A stretch of 64,000 bases of DNA, taken from assembly GCA_910587555.1 (NCBI GenBank), contig CAJULV010000010.1:19230-83229 (forward strand), read 5' to 3'. Shown here one piece after another: positions 1-7,634 of this stretch; within the stretch, counting starts at the first letter, position 1, and each line of letters starts with the position of its first letter. The notes under the pieces were generated by a model. The model saw only the letters and a program-made list of their open reading frames with translations. It ran no database searches and was not told the DNA's origin. Made by a program: the position numbers and the translations under genes. This stretch comes from an uncultured Acetatifactor sp. Its GTDB lineage: Bacteria; Bacillota; Clostridia; Lachnospirales; Lachnospiraceae.

Positions 1-435
1 CCCCAGAAAACGGAAGACAACATGCAGAAGCCTGACATAGAAATGCACCGCCCCGTGGACCGTCTGGGGAACGCTTTGCCCGACCACAACCTCCGCCATT
101 TCAAAATACAACGCAACCTCTTCCGCTTCCCCCACCCGGAGTACTCTCTGAAAACAGCCCAATACCAGAAGGCCTGCCGCCAGAATTATCTCCGCTGCCA
201 AAAGCACAGCAGGGTTCTTTTCCGCAAAAATAAAACGTGTCCCGGCTCCTTTATGCAGCAGGAATACAAGTGCCCCCACGATCCCCATGTACAGGGCAGA
301 GGCCAAAATTCCCCACCAGGCGGCAACACCCGTTTCCACGCAAAACATACTTCCCAGGCTGACCAGGGCAGTACCGGTGATAAGTGTATATACAGTCCAT
401 ATCAGATAACTAAATGCATTCTTTTTCCAAGTCAT
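1..435 (-). CDS. Edge-truncated multi-pass membrane protein, possibly GT-C glycosyltransferase
   Basis: A frame of 145 codons starts at ATG 433-435 (minus strand) and runs off the left edge without a stop. The start follows a GGGAAGG ribosome site and lies 39 bases after the stop of the GT2 gene, so the two look co-transcribed. The visible part has three hydrophobic stretches (about residues 10-30, 40-60 and 75-97), then a segment ending HGAVHFYVRLLHVVFRFLG. A His-Gly motif before a helix in the first extracytoplasmic region resembles GT39-type membrane glycosyltransferases. Together with the GT2 neighbour this suggests lipid-linked sugar transfer onto the cell wall. The gene is certain; the family call is inference because most of the protein is outside the window. 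Confidence 0.6.
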   Translation of the reverse strand, partial: MTWKKNAFSYLIWTVYTLITGTALVSLGSMFCVETGVAAWWGILASALYMGIVGALVFLLHKGAGTRFIFAEKNPAVLLAAEIILAAGLLVLGCFQRVLRVGEAEEVALYFEMAEVVVGQSVPQTVHGAVHFYVRLLHVVFRFLG

Positions 436-474
436 GTCAGCCTTCCCGGTTTCCCTGGCACTCTTCCCGTATGC

Positions 475-1461
475 TTATTTCTCCGCTGCTTTCCCTTCTC
501 CCGAAAACGGATCCGCACTGCAGAGAACTTTTTCTATATTATAACGGGGCCTCTGCTTGACCTCAATGTAAATCTTCCCGATATACTGTCCCACCATACC
601 AATCGCCAGCAGCTGCAGCCCGCCCAGAAACCAGATGGACAGAATCAGGGAAGTCCACCCCGGCACTACATGGCCTGTACAATAAGAAATCAACGCATAT
701 ATCAGTGCAAGCACGGAGGCAATGATAATCAAAAGCCCGATTCCCAGTATCATGCTGATGGGCTTTACACTGAATGAGGAAATCCCGTTAAAAGCCAGCG
801 CAAGCATTTTTTTCAGCGGATATTTGGACTCTCCCGCCGCACGCTCCTTGCGATCATAATATACACAGTCCGTCTGATACCCGATCAGCGGCATCATCCC
901 CCGCAGGAACAGATTCGTCTCCTTATATTTCGAGAATTCTTCCACTGCACGTCTGGACATTAAGCGAAAATCCGCATGGTTATATACGGTTTTTACCCCC
1001 ATCAGACCCATCAGCTTATAAAAAGCCTGTGCCGTGGTGCGCTTAAAAAAAGTATCCGTCTTCCGTTCCTTCCTGACGCCGTACACAATGTCGCTCCCTG
1101 CATGAAATTTGTCAATCATTTCCTCAATGACATCCACATCATCCTGCAGGTCGGCATCTATGGAAATCGTTACATCGCTCCGCTCCATGGCCGTGATCAG
1201 TCCCGCCGTCAGGGCAAACTGATGCCCCACATTCCCCGCCAGCTTGACGCCGCTTACCTGTACGGGATACGTTTTGTGTTCCTCCTCAATCAGGTCCCAG
1301 GTTTTGTCTTTACTGCCGTCATTTACAAACAGGATAAAGCTGTCGGAAGCTATTTTTCCGCTTTGAACCAGCCTGTCCAACACGCTGCGGAGCGCCTGAG
1401 AGGCAAGCTTCAGTACTTCCTCCTCGTTATAACAGGGAACCACAATTGCCAGTCTGTCCAT
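475..1461 (-). CDS. GT2 family polyprenyl-phosphate glycosyltransferase (GtrB/DPM1-like)
   Basis: A 328-residue protein. The N-terminal GT-A domain begins LAIVVPCYNEEEV and carries the nucleotide-sugar/metal motif in DADLQDD (about residue 95). It ends with two membrane helices (about 240-265 and 275-300) and a basic tail, the layout of GtrB, ArnC and YkcC enzymes that load a sugar from a nucleotide donor onto undecaprenyl or dolichyl phosphate at the inner membrane face. The longest frame starts 11 codons earlier, but ATG at 1461 has AAAGGAAC seven bases upstream and begins at the conserved fold. It lies just after yebC and just before the partial membrane protein, a natural receiver of the lipid-linked sugar. 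Which sugar is used cannot be told. Confidence 0.9.
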   Translation of the reverse strand: MDRLAIVVPCYNEEEVLKLASQALRSVLDRLVQSGKIASDSFILFVNDGSKDKTWDLIEEEHKTYPVQVSGVKLAGNVGHQFALTAGLITAMERSDVTISIDADLQDDVDVIEEMIDKFHAGSDIVYGVRKERKTDTFFKRTTAQAFYKLMGLMGVKTVYNHADFRLMSRRAVEEFSKYKETNLFLRGMMPLIGYQTDCVYYDRKERAAGESKYPLKKMLALAFNGISSFSVKPISMILGIGLLIIIASVLALIYALISYCTGHVVPGWTSLILSIWFLGGLQLLAIGMVGQYIGKIYIEVKQRPRYNIEKVLCSADPFSGEGKAAEK

Positions 1462-1511
1462 AAATTGTTCCTTTCCGAAGTTTCTGCAGGCCATAAACCG
1501 TATACCGCAGC

Positions 1512-2243
1512 TTACTCCTCATCCCAGTTGTGGTAAACTGCCTGGACATCGTCATCGTCATCCAGCAGGTCAAGCGTCTTCTGCAGATTCTTAATCGCAG
1601 TCTCATCGGTCAGGACCACATAATTCTGGGGAATCATGGTGACTTCCGCACTCAACATGGGAATTTTCGCATCCTCAAGTGCTTTTCGGACTTCCTCAAA
1701 ATTGTCGGGATCCGTCAGTACCTCATAGCTGTCCTCTTCTTCGTTGAAATCCTCCGCTCCCGCATCCAGGGCCGTCATCATCAGGTCGTCCGCTTCCGCC
1801 TCGCATTCTTCCCTGTCTATGATAATCTGTCCCTTTTTGTCAAACATAAAGGACACGCAACCGGGCGTACCCACGTTTCCCTGTCCCTTCGTGAAGGCGC
1901 TTCTCACGTTGGCCGCCGTGCGGTTCTTATTGTCCGTCAGCGCGTCCACAATGATTGCGATTCCGTTGGGTCCGTATCCTTCGTAAGTCACATACTCGTA
2001 ATTTACATTGCCCACATCCCCGGCCGCTTTCTTGATGCCTCTCTCAATGGTATCGTTTGGCATGTTGTTGGCCTTAGCCTTGGCAACAACGGTTGCAAGC
2101 TTAAAGTTGTTATTCGGGTCCGGGCCGCCTTCCTTTACCGCCACGGCGATTTCCCTTCCTATAATGGTAAAAATCTTGCCCTTAGCCGCATCGTTCTTTT
2201 CCTTTTTATGCTTAATATTGGCAAACTTTGAATGTCCTGACAT
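1512..2243 (-). CDS. yebC: YebC/PmpR family DNA-binding or translation-associated protein
   Basis: A 243-residue protein of usual family length, starting MSGHSKFANIKHKKEKND, the hallmark YebC N-terminus. The three-domain fold continues with NNNFKLATVVAKAKANNMPND and the acidic C-terminus typical of the family. YebC proteins have been described as transcriptional regulators, and more recent work links members to relief of ribosome stalling. The start has AAGGAG with good spacing. It sits between the CorC-like gene (70 bases upstream) and the GT2 gene (50 bases downstream), so it is probably one cistron of a longer minus-strand operon. No RuvC gene, its common neighbour elsewhere, is nearby. 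Confidence 0.95.
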   Translation of the reverse strand: MSGHSKFANIKHKKEKNDAAKGKIFTIIGREIAVAVKEGGPDPNNNFKLATVVAKAKANNMPNDTIERGIKKAAGDVGNVNYEYVTYEGYGPNGIAIIVDALTDNKNRTAANVRSAFTKGQGNVGTPGCVSFMFDKKGQIIIDREECEAEADDLMMTALDAGAEDFNEEEDSYEVLTDPDNFEEVRKALEDAKIPMLSAEVTMIPQNYVVLTDETAIKNLQKTLDLLDDDDDVQAVYHNWDEE

Positions 2244-2312
2244 ACATTTTCTCCTTTTTCGCTCTGTTTATTTTCTGCCGTCCTCCGCTGAAACCGGACG
2301 GGCTTTATCATA

Positions 2313-3692
2313 TCACTTTTTATCTTCATCTTCAAGTGCCGGATCCGCTTCCGGCAGTTTCGTCACCGACACGCTTCGAATCATCTTATTTTCAACAGAC
2401 AATATCTTGAAATGATAGCCGTGGTAATCTATGTCAAACTGCTCATCCGGTTCCGGTATTCTGTCCAGCCTGGAAATCAGGAAGCCGTTCAAAGTCTCAA
2501 ACTCCTCATCCTCAAACGTAATCCCCAACCGTTTCTCCAGTTCCTCCAGGGGCGTCATCCCCTCAATGACATATTCGTTATTTCCCTTCTCCTCAATATG
2601 GTGGCTGATTTCATCATATTCATCCAGTATATTGCCGACAATTTCCTCCAGGATGTCCTCCATGGCCACAAGCCCGTCTGTCTGTCCGTACTCGTCCACA
2701 ACAACCACCATCTGCTGCTTTCCTGCCTGCATCTCGCGGAACAGTTCGTCAATGTTCCTGGTACGCGGTATAAAAACGGGTTCCCGCATCAGCCCTTCCA
2801 GGTTTTTAAGAGGCGTATTTAAATTACCCGCATCAGCATGGTAGCGCAGGGCATCCTTTAAGTGCAGTATCCCGATGATATGGTCAATATTTTCCTCGTA
2901 AACGGGATAGCGGCTGTTCTTTCCCTCCATCATAAAAGTAATGGCATCCCGCAGACTCATGTCCGCATCAATTGCCACGATACTCTTCCGGTTGGTCATG
3001 ATGTCCTGGGCTTCCTTATCCCCAAATTCGAAGATATTGGAAATCATCTCCGCCTCGCTGGCCTGGATGACCCCCTGTTCATGACCTTCATTGACCATAT
3101 TGATGATCTCTTCCTCCGTTACGTCTGTCTCGCCCGCATTTCCGTGAACGCCGAATATCCTCAGAATTGCCCTGGCCGTAATCCTGACAAGCCCGGTAAA
3201 GGGCATCAGCACCTTCATCAGGATGTAAACCGGCGTAATACAGAAATAAGCCCACTTATCAGGCGCCCTTGCCGCTATTGTCTTTGGGAGCAGGACTCCC
3301 ATGGTAAGCGTTATGTATAAAAGCAGCAGCGCGGATAGTATCGCCGCCAGAACCACTATCACTTCCGCCGGTACTGCCTTCAGCTTCAGCTGATGCTCTG
3401 CCACAAACTGCAGACCGCCGGACACATTCCCAAGCAGCAGTCCCAGATGCACCGCTCCGATCACGATATTGATCAGAATCGTAATCAGCTGCACGGTATC
3501 TTCATATTCCGCAGGATTGCTGATGATCATTTTTAACCTGATCGATTTCCTGTCCTTTTCCTCCTCGGCCCTCCTTTCCACCTCTTTCTCGTTCAGAGCG
3601 GCTATGGCCGCTCCGAAACCATAGAAAAACATGTCGATCAAAAGCAATGCTGCAAAGCAGATAATACTGGCAGTAGGCCCACCGTCATCCAT
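2313..3692 (-). CDS. CNNM/CorC (HlyC) family membrane protein with CBS domains
   Basis: A 459-residue protein with the full family layout: an N-terminal DUF21/CNNM membrane domain of about four helices (residues 5-190), a Bateman pair of CBS domains (about 215-340, including NSRYPVYEENIDHIIGILHLKDAL and VVVVDEYGQTDGLVAMEDI), and the small CorC_HlyC C-terminal domain (about 355-440). Relatives act in magnesium and cobalt export or homeostasis at the cytoplasmic membrane, with CBS domains sensing nucleotides. The longest frame opens with TTG, but ATG at 3692 follows GGAGGAAAG and begins MDDGGPTA, so it is preferred. The metal transported cannot be read from sequence. Confidence 0.92.
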   Translation of the reverse strand: MDDGGPTASIICFAALLLIDMFFYGFGAAIAALNEKEVERRAEEEKDRKSIRLKMIISNPAEYEDTVQLITILINIVIGAVHLGLLLGNVSGGLQFVAEHQLKLKAVPAEVIVVLAAILSALLLLYITLTMGVLLPKTIAARAPDKWAYFCITPVYILMKVLMPFTGLVRITARAILRIFGVHGNAGETDVTEEEIINMVNEGHEQGVIQASEAEMISNIFEFGDKEAQDIMTNRKSIVAIDADMSLRDAITFMMEGKNSRYPVYEENIDHIIGILHLKDALRYHADAGNLNTPLKNLEGLMREPVFIPRTRNIDELFREMQAGKQQMVVVVDEYGQTDGLVAMEDILEEIVGNILDEYDEISHHIEEKGNNEYVIEGMTPLEELEKRLGITFEDEEFETLNGFLISRLDRIPEPDEQFDIDYHGYHFKILSVENKMIRSVSVTKLPEADPALEDEDKK

Positions 3693-3814
3693 TTTATTTC
3701 TTTCCTCCAAATTCCTTTCTTATTGTCTGTCTCCCGGACATTATCCGTGAAATACTCCCATAAATATACCATTTCCCGTTCCGTTCGTCAAGAAGGGGCT
3801 TAATCTCACCTGAA

Positions 3815-4156
3815 TTATGTATCCAGTTCCAGGCTGACCATCAATGCCCTGTTCACTCGCCGCATGATATCCCCGTCCAGATGGCACACTTTGTCCTTAA
3901 GACGCTTTTTGTCAATGGTTCGAAGCTGCTCCAGCAGAACCACGGAATCTTTATCCATATCATACAGCGTAGAATTCAGTTCGATATGCGTAGGCAGCTT
4001 CGCCTTGTTCATCTTGGAAGTAATTGCGGCACAGATGACCGTAGGGCTGTGCTTGTTGCCAATGTCATTCTGAATAATCAGCACCGGCCTGATACCGCCC
4101 TGTTCCGACCCGACCACCGGCCTGAGGTCCGCATAATATACATCTCCTCTTCTCAT
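3815..4156 (-). CDS. mazF: MazF/PemK family endoribonuclease toxin
   Basis: A 113-residue protein with the MazF fold: MRRGDVYYADLRPVVGSEQG at the N-terminus (the conserved Arg and GSEQGG-IRPVL loop), ICAAITSK in the middle and VVLLEQLRTIDKKRL near the end. Family members cut single-stranded RNA at short motifs. ATG 4156 follows GGAGGCAAA; a longer in-frame reading lacks a ribosome site and adds 40 unrelated residues. Antitoxin genes normally lie just upstream, but the 215 bases between this gene and nnr hold no credible MazE-like frame. In Firmicutes this type (EndoA/NdoA) is often chromosomal and housekeeping. Whether it is an active toxin is not shown by the sequence. Confidence 0.9.
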   Translation of the reverse strand: MRRGDVYYADLRPVVGSEQGGIRPVLIIQNDIGNKHSPTVICAAITSKMNKAKLPTHIELNSTLYDMDKDSVVLLEQLRTIDKKRLKDKVCHLDGDIMRRVNRALMVSLELDT

Positions 4157-4371
4157 TTTGCCTCCAAATCCATTCCACAAAAAAGTTATTTGTAGGATAG
4201 TTTTACCAGTTTTGAGGGAGTTATTCACTGTAGGCCCTTTTTTCCGTCGGAAACCCGGGACAGGCATGAATCTCAAAAGGTTCCTTATCCATTATATGAA
4301 TGAATTTCAAAAAAGTTCCATTCTGCTGCCCGCAGTACGGCACTTTCGGCAAAAATCCGTATAATACAAGC

Positions 4372-5853
4372 TCACAATCCGACCGCTTCCGCCAGATCCC
4401 ACGCCATACAGGCATACATTCCTTTTTCCCGGGATACCCTGTCGCCGGCCAGTCCATGAATATATGCACCCACGGCCGCCGCATCAAAGGCTTCCATTCC
4501 CTGGGCCAGCAGCCCCGCAATGACGCCGGCAAGCACATCTCCGCTGCCTGCGGTTGCCATACCGCAGTTGCCGGTGAGGTTCACGCAGAAGCCCCGGCCC
4601 TGCTTGCAGATAAAAGTCCTGGCGTCCTTCGCCGCCACCGTGGCATGAAGCAGCTCTGCCAGCTCTCTTCCGGTTCCCGGCAAATCTTCCTTGCACGCGG
4701 CTGCCGTCTTTCCCGTAAGCCTTGCCAGCTCGCCCACATGAGGCGTCAGTACTATCTGCCTGCCCGCTGCTCCCTGCTCCGCCAGAATCCCCCTGAGTAC
4801 GGCATCCTCAGACAGCAGGTTTAATCCGTCTGCATCTGCCAGCAGCGGCTTACCGCTGTTCCGAACCACCTCCTCCAGGCATTGCCGCGCCGCGCATCCT
4901 TTGCCCAGTCCCGGACCGATGGCAATGACATCCGCCCATTCCATCCCCTCTGTCAGAAACTCCCATGTTCCGAACAGCGCTTCCGGAACCGACTGCTGTA
5001 TAATCGTTCTGTTTTCCGCAGGAGAAAGCACCTTCACCATGCCCGCACCAGCCCGGTAAGCGGCTCTTGCCGCCAGCACCGCCGCACCGGCCATATTCAT
5101 GCTTCCCGCCACCAAAAGCACCTTCCCGAAAGTTCCCTTGTTCCCTCCGCTGTCCCGCTTCGGCATCAGTGCCTGCGGATTCTCGTCATAAGCGTACATC
5201 TGCGGAACTTCCCCGTAAAAGCTTCTCTCGGAAATGCCAATCTCCGCCGTAACCACCTCCCCGGCATATCCGCATCCCGGATACAGCATCAGCCCCCTTT
5301 TACAGAATCCGAAAGTAACCGTTTTATCCGCCTTTACCGCACATCCCAGGACTTTCCCGGTATCGGAATCAATCCCGCTGGGAAGGTCCAGCGCAAGCTT
5401 CCACCCTTTCAAACCGTTAAAAATGCGCACGGACTCCCCGAATTCCCCAGACACCTCCCTGGTAAGCCCCACACCAAACAGCGCGTCCACCAGAACCGTA
5501 TACGCCGTCCCCGCGGGTTTTTCCGTAAACGCCACCGGATAATTTCTCAAAATCGCCATCTGCTGCTTCCACTGCCCGGAAGCCCTCTCTCGATTTCCCA
5601 CACACCAGACTTCCACCTGATATCCCTTTTCGGACAGAAGCCGCGATACAGCCAGCCCGTCTCCGCCGTTGTTGCCCGTCCCTGCCATGACGAGTACGGA
5701 TTTTCCGGCATTCTGCCCTGCACGATACCCTTCTGCCGCTTCCGCCGCCGCAAGGGCAGCCCGCTCCATCAGCACACAGGCCGGAATACCGATTTTTTCT
5801 ATTGTATTGTTGTCATACCGCCGCATCTCGGACGCAGACACCAGATATTTCAT
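4372..5853 (-). CDS. nnr: Bifunctional NAD(P)HX epimerase/dehydratase
   Basis: A 493-residue fusion of the two NAD(P)H-hydrate repair activities. The N-terminal YjeF_N epimerase domain (about 1-210) has the GTGNNGGDG potassium/substrate loop. The C-terminal ribokinase-like ADP-dependent dehydratase domain (about 220-493) has GTFGKVLLVAG, ADADGLNLL, LTPHVGELARL and the nucleotide motif ATAGSGDVLAGVIAGLL. The enzyme restores damaged (hydrated) NADH and NADPH. The start at 5853 gives the family N-terminus MKYLVSASEMRRYD; its AGGAG is about 12 bases away, slightly far. It lies downstream of rex and the coiled-coil gene, which puts an NADH sensor and NADH repair in one apparent transcript. Confidence 0.95.
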   Translation of the reverse strand: MKYLVSASEMRRYDNNTIEKIGIPACVLMERAALAAAEAAEGYRAGQNAGKSVLVMAGTGNNGGDGLAVSRLLSEKGYQVEVWCVGNRERASGQWKQQMAILRNYPVAFTEKPAGTAYTVLVDALFGVGLTREVSGEFGESVRIFNGLKGWKLALDLPSGIDSDTGKVLGCAVKADKTVTFGFCKRGLMLYPGCGYAGEVVTAEIGISERSFYGEVPQMYAYDENPQALMPKRDSGGNKGTFGKVLLVAGSMNMAGAAVLAARAAYRAGAGMVKVLSPAENRTIIQQSVPEALFGTWEFLTEGMEWADVIAIGPGLGKGCAARQCLEEVVRNSGKPLLADADGLNLLSEDAVLRGILAEQGAAGRQIVLTPHVGELARLTGKTAAACKEDLPGTGRELAELLHATVAAKDARTFICKQGRGFCVNLTGNCGMATAGSGDVLAGVIAGLLAQGMEAFDAAAVGAYIHGLAGDRVSREKGMYACMAWDLAEAVGL

Positions 5854-5943
5854 TTTATATGCACACTCCTGCCGCTGTACCTTCCCTTTGCACAGCCTTG
5901 TCAATGTTTTTTCGGTTTCGGTTCACATCCCCTGTCCGGATGC

Positions 5944-6585
5944 TCACTTCTCTCCGGAATCCGGATGCTGCTGGTCTGGATTATACTTCAGATCAAATAT
6001 GTCAATCACCTCCGCGCCGAACACATCATGCATATAGGAATAAATCGCATGGTTCCGCTGTTCCATTTCCTGCTTTCTGACCAGCTTCTTCTTTAATTCA
6101 ATACGAATTTCCGATACCCAATTTGCGATTTCCTGAATTTCTTCCGCGTTTTCCTTCATGGTGTCATAACAGCTGTCCATGGTTGCCAGCATCAGCTGAA
6201 AATTCGCCTGTTCAATCTGCTTCGGCAGATCCAGAAGCTCATCCTGCCGTCCCTCCAGCAATTCGTTGCACTCTTCCACCTTTGTCTTGTTCTGTTCGAT
6301 TTTCCGGACATTTTCCGACTCCGCTTCCTGGCCCGCCTCGTCCATCAGGGAAACGATTTCCCCCATCAGCTTCTTTTTCAGTCTCTTGATATCCTTAATC
6401 TCATTGTTGAGCCTGCCCTGCTGCTTCAAAAGGATATTCAGCTGCTGCTCCAGTTCGGAAACTTCCTGCCTCTTCTCCTCTGAAAAAAGATGATACCACT
6501 TATTATCCAACGTGAGAATCGGGACTTTCTTGCCTTCCAGCGCCTGGGAAAAAGTCTCCTTCTGATTCCTGTCATTCCTGTCCAT
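5944..6585 (-). CDS. Coiled-coil protein of unknown function
   Basis: A 213-residue soluble protein with no enzyme motif that I recognise. After about 35 residues (including ILTLDNKWYHLFS) comes a long charged heptad-like stretch rich in Glu, Lys and Gln (about 40-185), consistent with an extended coiled coil. The tail is acidic and proline-containing. There is no signal peptide or membrane segment, so it should be cytoplasmic. It sits 109 bases after rex and 90 bases before nnr in the same orientation, so it is probably co-transcribed. I cannot assign a function; a structural or scaffolding role is only a guess. Confidence 0.8.
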   Translation of the reverse strand: MDRNDRNQKETFSQALEGKKVPILTLDNKWYHLFSEEKRQEVSELEQQLNILLKQQGRLNNEIKDIKRLKKKLMGEIVSLMDEAGQEAESENVRKIEQNKTKVEECNELLEGRQDELLDLPKQIEQANFQLMLATMDSCYDTMKENAEEIQEIANWVSEIRIELKKKLVRKQEMEQRNHAIYSYMHDVFGAEVIDIFDLKYNPDQQHPDSGEK

Positions 6586-6694
6586 CGTGTATGTAACCTC
6601 CCGTCAAATCTCCCCTTCACCGCCATAGCGCTTTTCTCAGGCCCTGTGGCGGCGCAGGTTTTCTTCTCTTCATCTTCTGCCGCATACCGCGTTT

Positions 6695-7354
6695 TTACAT
6701 TCCGCCCTCAGCCGCTTCCGCCGGATTCTGCCCTTTTCGGATATTGTAGGACAGTTTCATCAGGCTGTCCGACAGATGTACATTTTCCACCTGTATGCCT
6801 TCCGGAACGTTCAAATCCACATGGGCAAAATTCCAAATGGCGCGAATGCCCGTCCGAACCAGCTTCTCCGCCACGGGAACCGCTCCTGCCTTTGGTATGG
6901 TCAAAACCGCGATGTCAATATTATTCTCTCTGACAAACCGCTCCATCTCTTCCATAGGCATCACGGCAATTCCCCTGACATCCGTCCCAACCAGTTCGGG
7001 ATTACAGTCGAACATCCCTCGAAAAATAAAGCCCCGCCTCTCAAAATTCAGATAATTCCCCAATGCACGGCCCAAATTTCCGGCACCTACTATAATAAAA
7101 TTATGTTGTCTGTCCAAGCCAAGTATTTTACCGATCTCATTATACAGGTATTCTACATTATAACCGTATCCCTGCTGCCCGAAACCGCCGAAATTATTGA
7201 AATCCTGCCGGATCTGGGATGCTGTTACCTTCATCAGGCCACTTAAGTCCTGCGATGATATCCTCTCCACTCCCTGGTCCTTCAGCTCGCCCAGATATCG
7301 GAAGTACCTGGGAAGGCGCCCGATGACAGCCTGTGATATTTCCTTCTCTTCCAA
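6695..7354 (-). CDS. rex: Redox-sensing transcriptional repressor Rex
   Basis: A 219-residue protein of usual Rex length: N-terminal winged helix (about 1-75, EEKEISQAVIGRLPRYFRYL and SQIRQDFNNFGGFGQQGYGY), then a Rossmann domain with GAGNLGRALGNY (about 90) that binds NADH or NAD+, and a swapped C-terminal helix. Rex represses fermentation and NADH-consuming genes until NADH rises. An upstream ATG (7369) lacks a ribosome site. TTG at 7354 follows GGAGG by seven bases and gives the family N-terminus, so it is preferred. A strong promoter lies upstream at 7402-7430. I saw no clear Rex operator of the TTGTTAA-type there, so autoregulation is not evident. Confidence 0.95.
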   Translation of the reverse strand: MEEKEISQAVIGRLPRYFRYLGELKDQGVERISSQDLSGLMKVTASQIRQDFNNFGGFGQQGYGYNVEYLYNEIGKILGLDRQHNFIIVGAGNLGRALGNYLNFERRGFIFRGMFDCNPELVGTDVRGIAVMPMEEMERFVRENNIDIAVLTIPKAGAVPVAEKLVRTGIRAIWNFAHVDLNVPEGIQVENVHLSDSLMKLSYNIRKGQNPAEAAEGGM

Positions 7355-7401
7355 ATCCTCTACCTCCATTTATACATGGCAAAAGTTTCACCACTTTATT
7401 C

Positions 7402-7430
7402 ATCATAGCAAAATGTGAAATTCCTGTCAA
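7402..7430 (-). promoter_or_regulatory. Sigma-A-type promoter of rex
   Basis: On the minus strand TTGACA (7425-7430) and TATGAT (7402-7407) are separated by exactly 17 bases. The -10 ends about 48 bases before the TTG start of rex. It is the only strong promoter seen for the minus-strand run down to position 1, suggesting a long operon. Confidence 0.8.
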
Positions 7431-7564
7431 TGATTTCCATCCGCCGAATTTTCGTCTGCGTGGCTACCCTGCCAGTCTCCCAAGGCGGTTCCGGCCGCCT
7501 GGCTGAAGCCGCCATCCGGTGCGGGCATGGGCAGAAGCATCCGTTCCGAAAGCCTGTTTTCCGC

Positions 7565-7593
7565 TGGACAAATTGCGATATCTACAGTAAAAT
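7565..7593 (+). promoter_or_regulatory. Probable promoter of the ABC-F gene
   Basis: TGGACA (7565-7570) and TAAAAT (7588-7593) are 17 bases apart on the plus strand, about 41 bases before the chosen start. The leader is too short for the attenuator with leader peptide seen at some antibiotic-inducible ABC-F genes. Confidence 0.6.
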
Positions 7594-7634
7594 GGAAAAG
7601 ATACATTGGGAACGAAAGGATGGACATCTGCATC

